From Paucibacter sp. DJ2R-2 (lineage in GTDB: Bacteria; Pseudomonadota; Gammaproteobacteria; Burkholderiales; Burkholderiaceae_C): DNA of 64,000 nt. Location: contig NZ_JAJIRT010000001.1 in NCBI RefSeq assembly GCF_025717675.1, positions 186,001 through 250,000 of the forward strand, written 5' to 3'. A model generated the notes under the pieces. It searched no databases, had not been told where the DNA came from, and worked only from the letters and a program-made list of their open reading frames with translations. Below, in pieces: positions 62,621-64,000 of the stretch; position 1 is the first letter of the stretch, and each line of letters begins with the position of its first letter. The translations under genes and the position numbers were made by a program.

Positions 62621-63018
62621 GAGTTTTGTCTCCTGATCCGCGCGGTCTTGGTTGTGGGAACGAGAGAAGCAGGAAAGAAAAACGAGGGGGACCGCTGCGT
62701 GGCCGCAGTCTCGGCCAGCGGCCGGCCGCGCGCATCCGTCAGACCACGCGCGGCGGCGCGTGGGATCACCTAAGGGTCAACCCTGAATTGAAAGCCAAAG
62801 CAATCACCGGCCCCCAAAGCCCCTGTCGGCGCATGGCGCCAGCGAAAAAACACATACGCAGAGGCCGCAAAGTGACGCGGAGGACGCGGAGGACCCGGAG
62901 AAAGCCAGCAAGACTACGGCAATGCCCTCTGCGAGCTCTGCGTCCCTCGGCTGCTTGCTCCGCGTCCGTATTCCGGGTTTTGTTTCTCAGGAGACCCAGA
63001 GGAACACAGCTCAAGCCA
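62621..63018. promoter_or_regulatory. cstA leader/promoter region with palindrome AGGGT-CA-ACCCT
   Basis: 398 bases between the cstA start and the response-regulator stop. AGGGTCAACCCT, a 12-base palindrome, is at 62773-62784, about 155 bases before the cstA ATG, and a 7-bp hairpin CACGCGC-GGCG-GCGCGTG at 62745-62762 follows on the transcript side. A good binding-site candidate for the nearby NarL-type regulator, but unproven. Positions 62845-62985 are a dispersed repeat (listed separately). Confidence 0.5.
62845..62985. repeat. Intergenic dispersed GCAGAG/CTCTGC element, copy 2
   Basis: The same layout as the element at 48278-48410: CGCAGAG-like and GGACGCGGAGG units in the left half, CTCTGCGAGCTCTGCGTCC in the right half. 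The 15-mer GCGAGCTCTGCGTCC (62931-62945) is shared exactly. It follows the stop of the response regulator and precedes the cstA promoter. Confidence 0.7.
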
Positions 63019-63657
63019 TCACAGCTGACCCGCATGTTCGACGGCGTATTTGATCAACTCCGCTTGGCCGTCGAGATTGAGCTTGCGCTTGATGTTCTGC
63101 CGGTGCGCCTCCACCGTGCGCACGCTCAGGTCCATGGCGGCGGCGATCTGCTTGCTCGACTCGCCGCGGCCCAGCGCGGCCAGCACCTCGCTTTCGCGCG
63201 GCGAGAGCAAGGGCCGCGGCGTCTGCGCGCGGAACAGGCGGCGCGAGACGGCCGGGCTCAAGAACGTGCCCCCGCCCGCCACGGCCTGAATGGCGGCCAC
63301 GATCTCGCTGGCCGGCGCATCCTTGAGCACATAGCCCTGGGCACCGGCCTGCAGGGCGCGCTGCACATACTCGGGGTTGTCGTACATGCTGAGCATCAGC
63401 ACGCTCAGGCCCGGCTGGCGCTGCAGCAAGTCGGCGGCCAGATCGATGCCGCTGACCTCCTTCATGCCCACATCCATCAGCACGATGTCCACCGCCGTGT
63501 GCGCCAGCAGGGCAAGGGCCTCGCGCGCGTCACCGGCTTCGCCCACCACCGCGAACTCCGGCACCGCGCCCAGGCGCAGGCGCAGGCCGTCGCGCACCAG
63601 CGGGTGGTCGTCCACCAAGGCCAGGCGGATTGGTGCGGATGCGAGAACTGAATTCAT
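63019..63657 (-). CDS. NarL/FixJ-type response regulator
   Basis: 212 residues; ATG at 63657 overlaps the kinase stop (ATGA). Receiver: LALVDDHPLVRDGLRLRL, phospho-acceptor Asp in IVLMDVGMKEVSGIDLA, MLSMYDNPEYVQRALQAGAQGYVLKDA. LuxR-type helix-turn-helix: LSPRESEVLAALGRGESSKQIAAAMDLSVRTVEAH. Partner kinase overlaps upstream. The operon reads toward cstA (400 bases on), so it may regulate carbon-starvation uptake; this is inference. Confidence 0.93.
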   Translation of the reverse strand: MNSVLASAPIRLALVDDHPLVRDGLRLRLGAVPEFAVVGEAGDAREALALLAHTAVDIVLMDVGMKEVSGIDLAADLLQRQPGLSVLMLSMYDNPEYVQRALQAGAQGYVLKDAPASEIVAAIQAVAGGGTFLSPAVSRRLFRAQTPRPLLSPRESEVLAALGRGESSKQIAAAMDLSVRTVEAHRQNIKRKLNLDGQAELIKYAVEHAGQL

Positions 63658-64000
63658 GCAGAGGCGGTGGAAGTGGAGTTCGAAGGCAGCGGCACCTCGG
63701 CCCGGACTTCAGTGCCCGCGCCAGGCTGCGAGCGGATCTGCAAGCGCCCGCCGATGGAGGCCAGGCGCTCGCGCATATTGCGCAGGCCGATGCCCTGGCG
63801 TGGATGTTCTTGCACGGCGGCCTCGTCAAAGCCGGCGCCATCATCGCTGATCTGCAGCCGCACCCGGCCGGGCTCGAAGCTCAAGCCCAGCTGCAAATGC
63901 GCAGCGGCCGCATGCTTGGCCGCATTGGTCAGCGCCTCTTGCGCCACGCGGAACAGCACGGTCTTGACCAGCTCGGGCAGCTCCACCGGCTCGCCCTGCA
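63654..64000 (-). CDS. NarL-type sensor histidine kinase, C-terminal part (start beyond the window)
   Basis: 115 residues are visible; the frame is open to the right edge, so the N-terminus is missing. The ATPase domain is clear: N box FRVAQEALTNAAKHA, G1 DDGAGFDEA and G2 GIGLRNMRERLASIGG. The REALTN/QEALTNAAKHA form is typical of HisKA_3 kinases that pair with LuxR-type regulators. Its stop overlaps the regulator start. Confidence 0.9.
   Translation of the reverse strand, partial: QGEPVELPELVKTVLFRVAQEALTNAAKHAAAAHLQLGLSFEPGRVRLQISDDGAGFDEAAVQEHPRQGIGLRNMRERLASIGGRLQIRSQPGAGTEVRAEVPLPSNSTSTASA

Overview
The window is GC-rich chromosomal DNA, very probably from a Burkholderiales betaproteobacterium. 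A Roseateles/Paucibacter/Leptothrix-type relative is my inference from the gene set and codon use; no rRNA or other marker gene is present to prove it. Coding density is high, operons are tight (many 4-base ATGA/GTGA overlaps), and I see no tRNA, rRNA, IS element or CRISPR array.

Region 1 (1-18129, all on the minus strand, read from right to left) is one long operon for an extracellular contractile injection system (eCIS, Afp/PVC-like). In transcription order it encodes a large sheath protein, the tube protein, a zinc-ribbon baseplate-type protein, a Pro/Ala-rich linker protein, a DUF4255 terminator-like protein, an AAA+ ATPase, a small conserved protein, a 1137-residue DUF4157 protein (likely cargo) with an HNH-like motif, a tube adaptor, a LysM-like protein, split gpD and gpV spike proteins, a PAAR-like tip, gp25, and two baseplate J-type wedge proteins. 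The last wedge gene runs off the left edge. No tail fibre or tape-measure gene is inside the window. Most junctions are start/stop overlaps, so the whole particle and its putative cargo look translationally coupled.

Region 2 (18457-31159) is mixed: an acyltransferase, a molbindin, a RBBP9-type hydrolase, a cupin, a chemoreceptor, a multi-PAS diguanylate cyclase, a DEDDh exonuclease, an EcsC-type protein, a BaeSR-like two-component pair and, divergent from it, a DUF1111 di-haem oxidoreductase.

Region 3 (31188-41092) holds a TPR-GAF protein, a MacAB-TolC-like tripartite efflux operon, and a molybdenum hydroxylase (IorAB-like) with a clear FNR/CRP-type palindrome upstream. Between the efflux operon and the TPR gene lies a striking inverted array of GTGAAC-type repeats.

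Region 4 (41244-55170) has the B12-dependent ribonucleotide reductase nrdJ with a long, well-paired leader RNA candidate. It is followed by alkB, an OsmC protein, a GNAT protein, an S66 peptidase, a PD-(D/E)XK-like protein, a second ABC permease/ATPase pair divergent from a Fis-type response regulator and histidine kinase, a lone ABC ATPase and two small proteins.

Region 5 (55250-64000) has a zinc metalloprotease lipoprotein, a YqiA-type esterase, a FeeM-type N-acyl amino acid synthase, the cstA-ybdD pyruvate/peptide uptake operon, and a NarL-type regulator/kinase pair that may control it.
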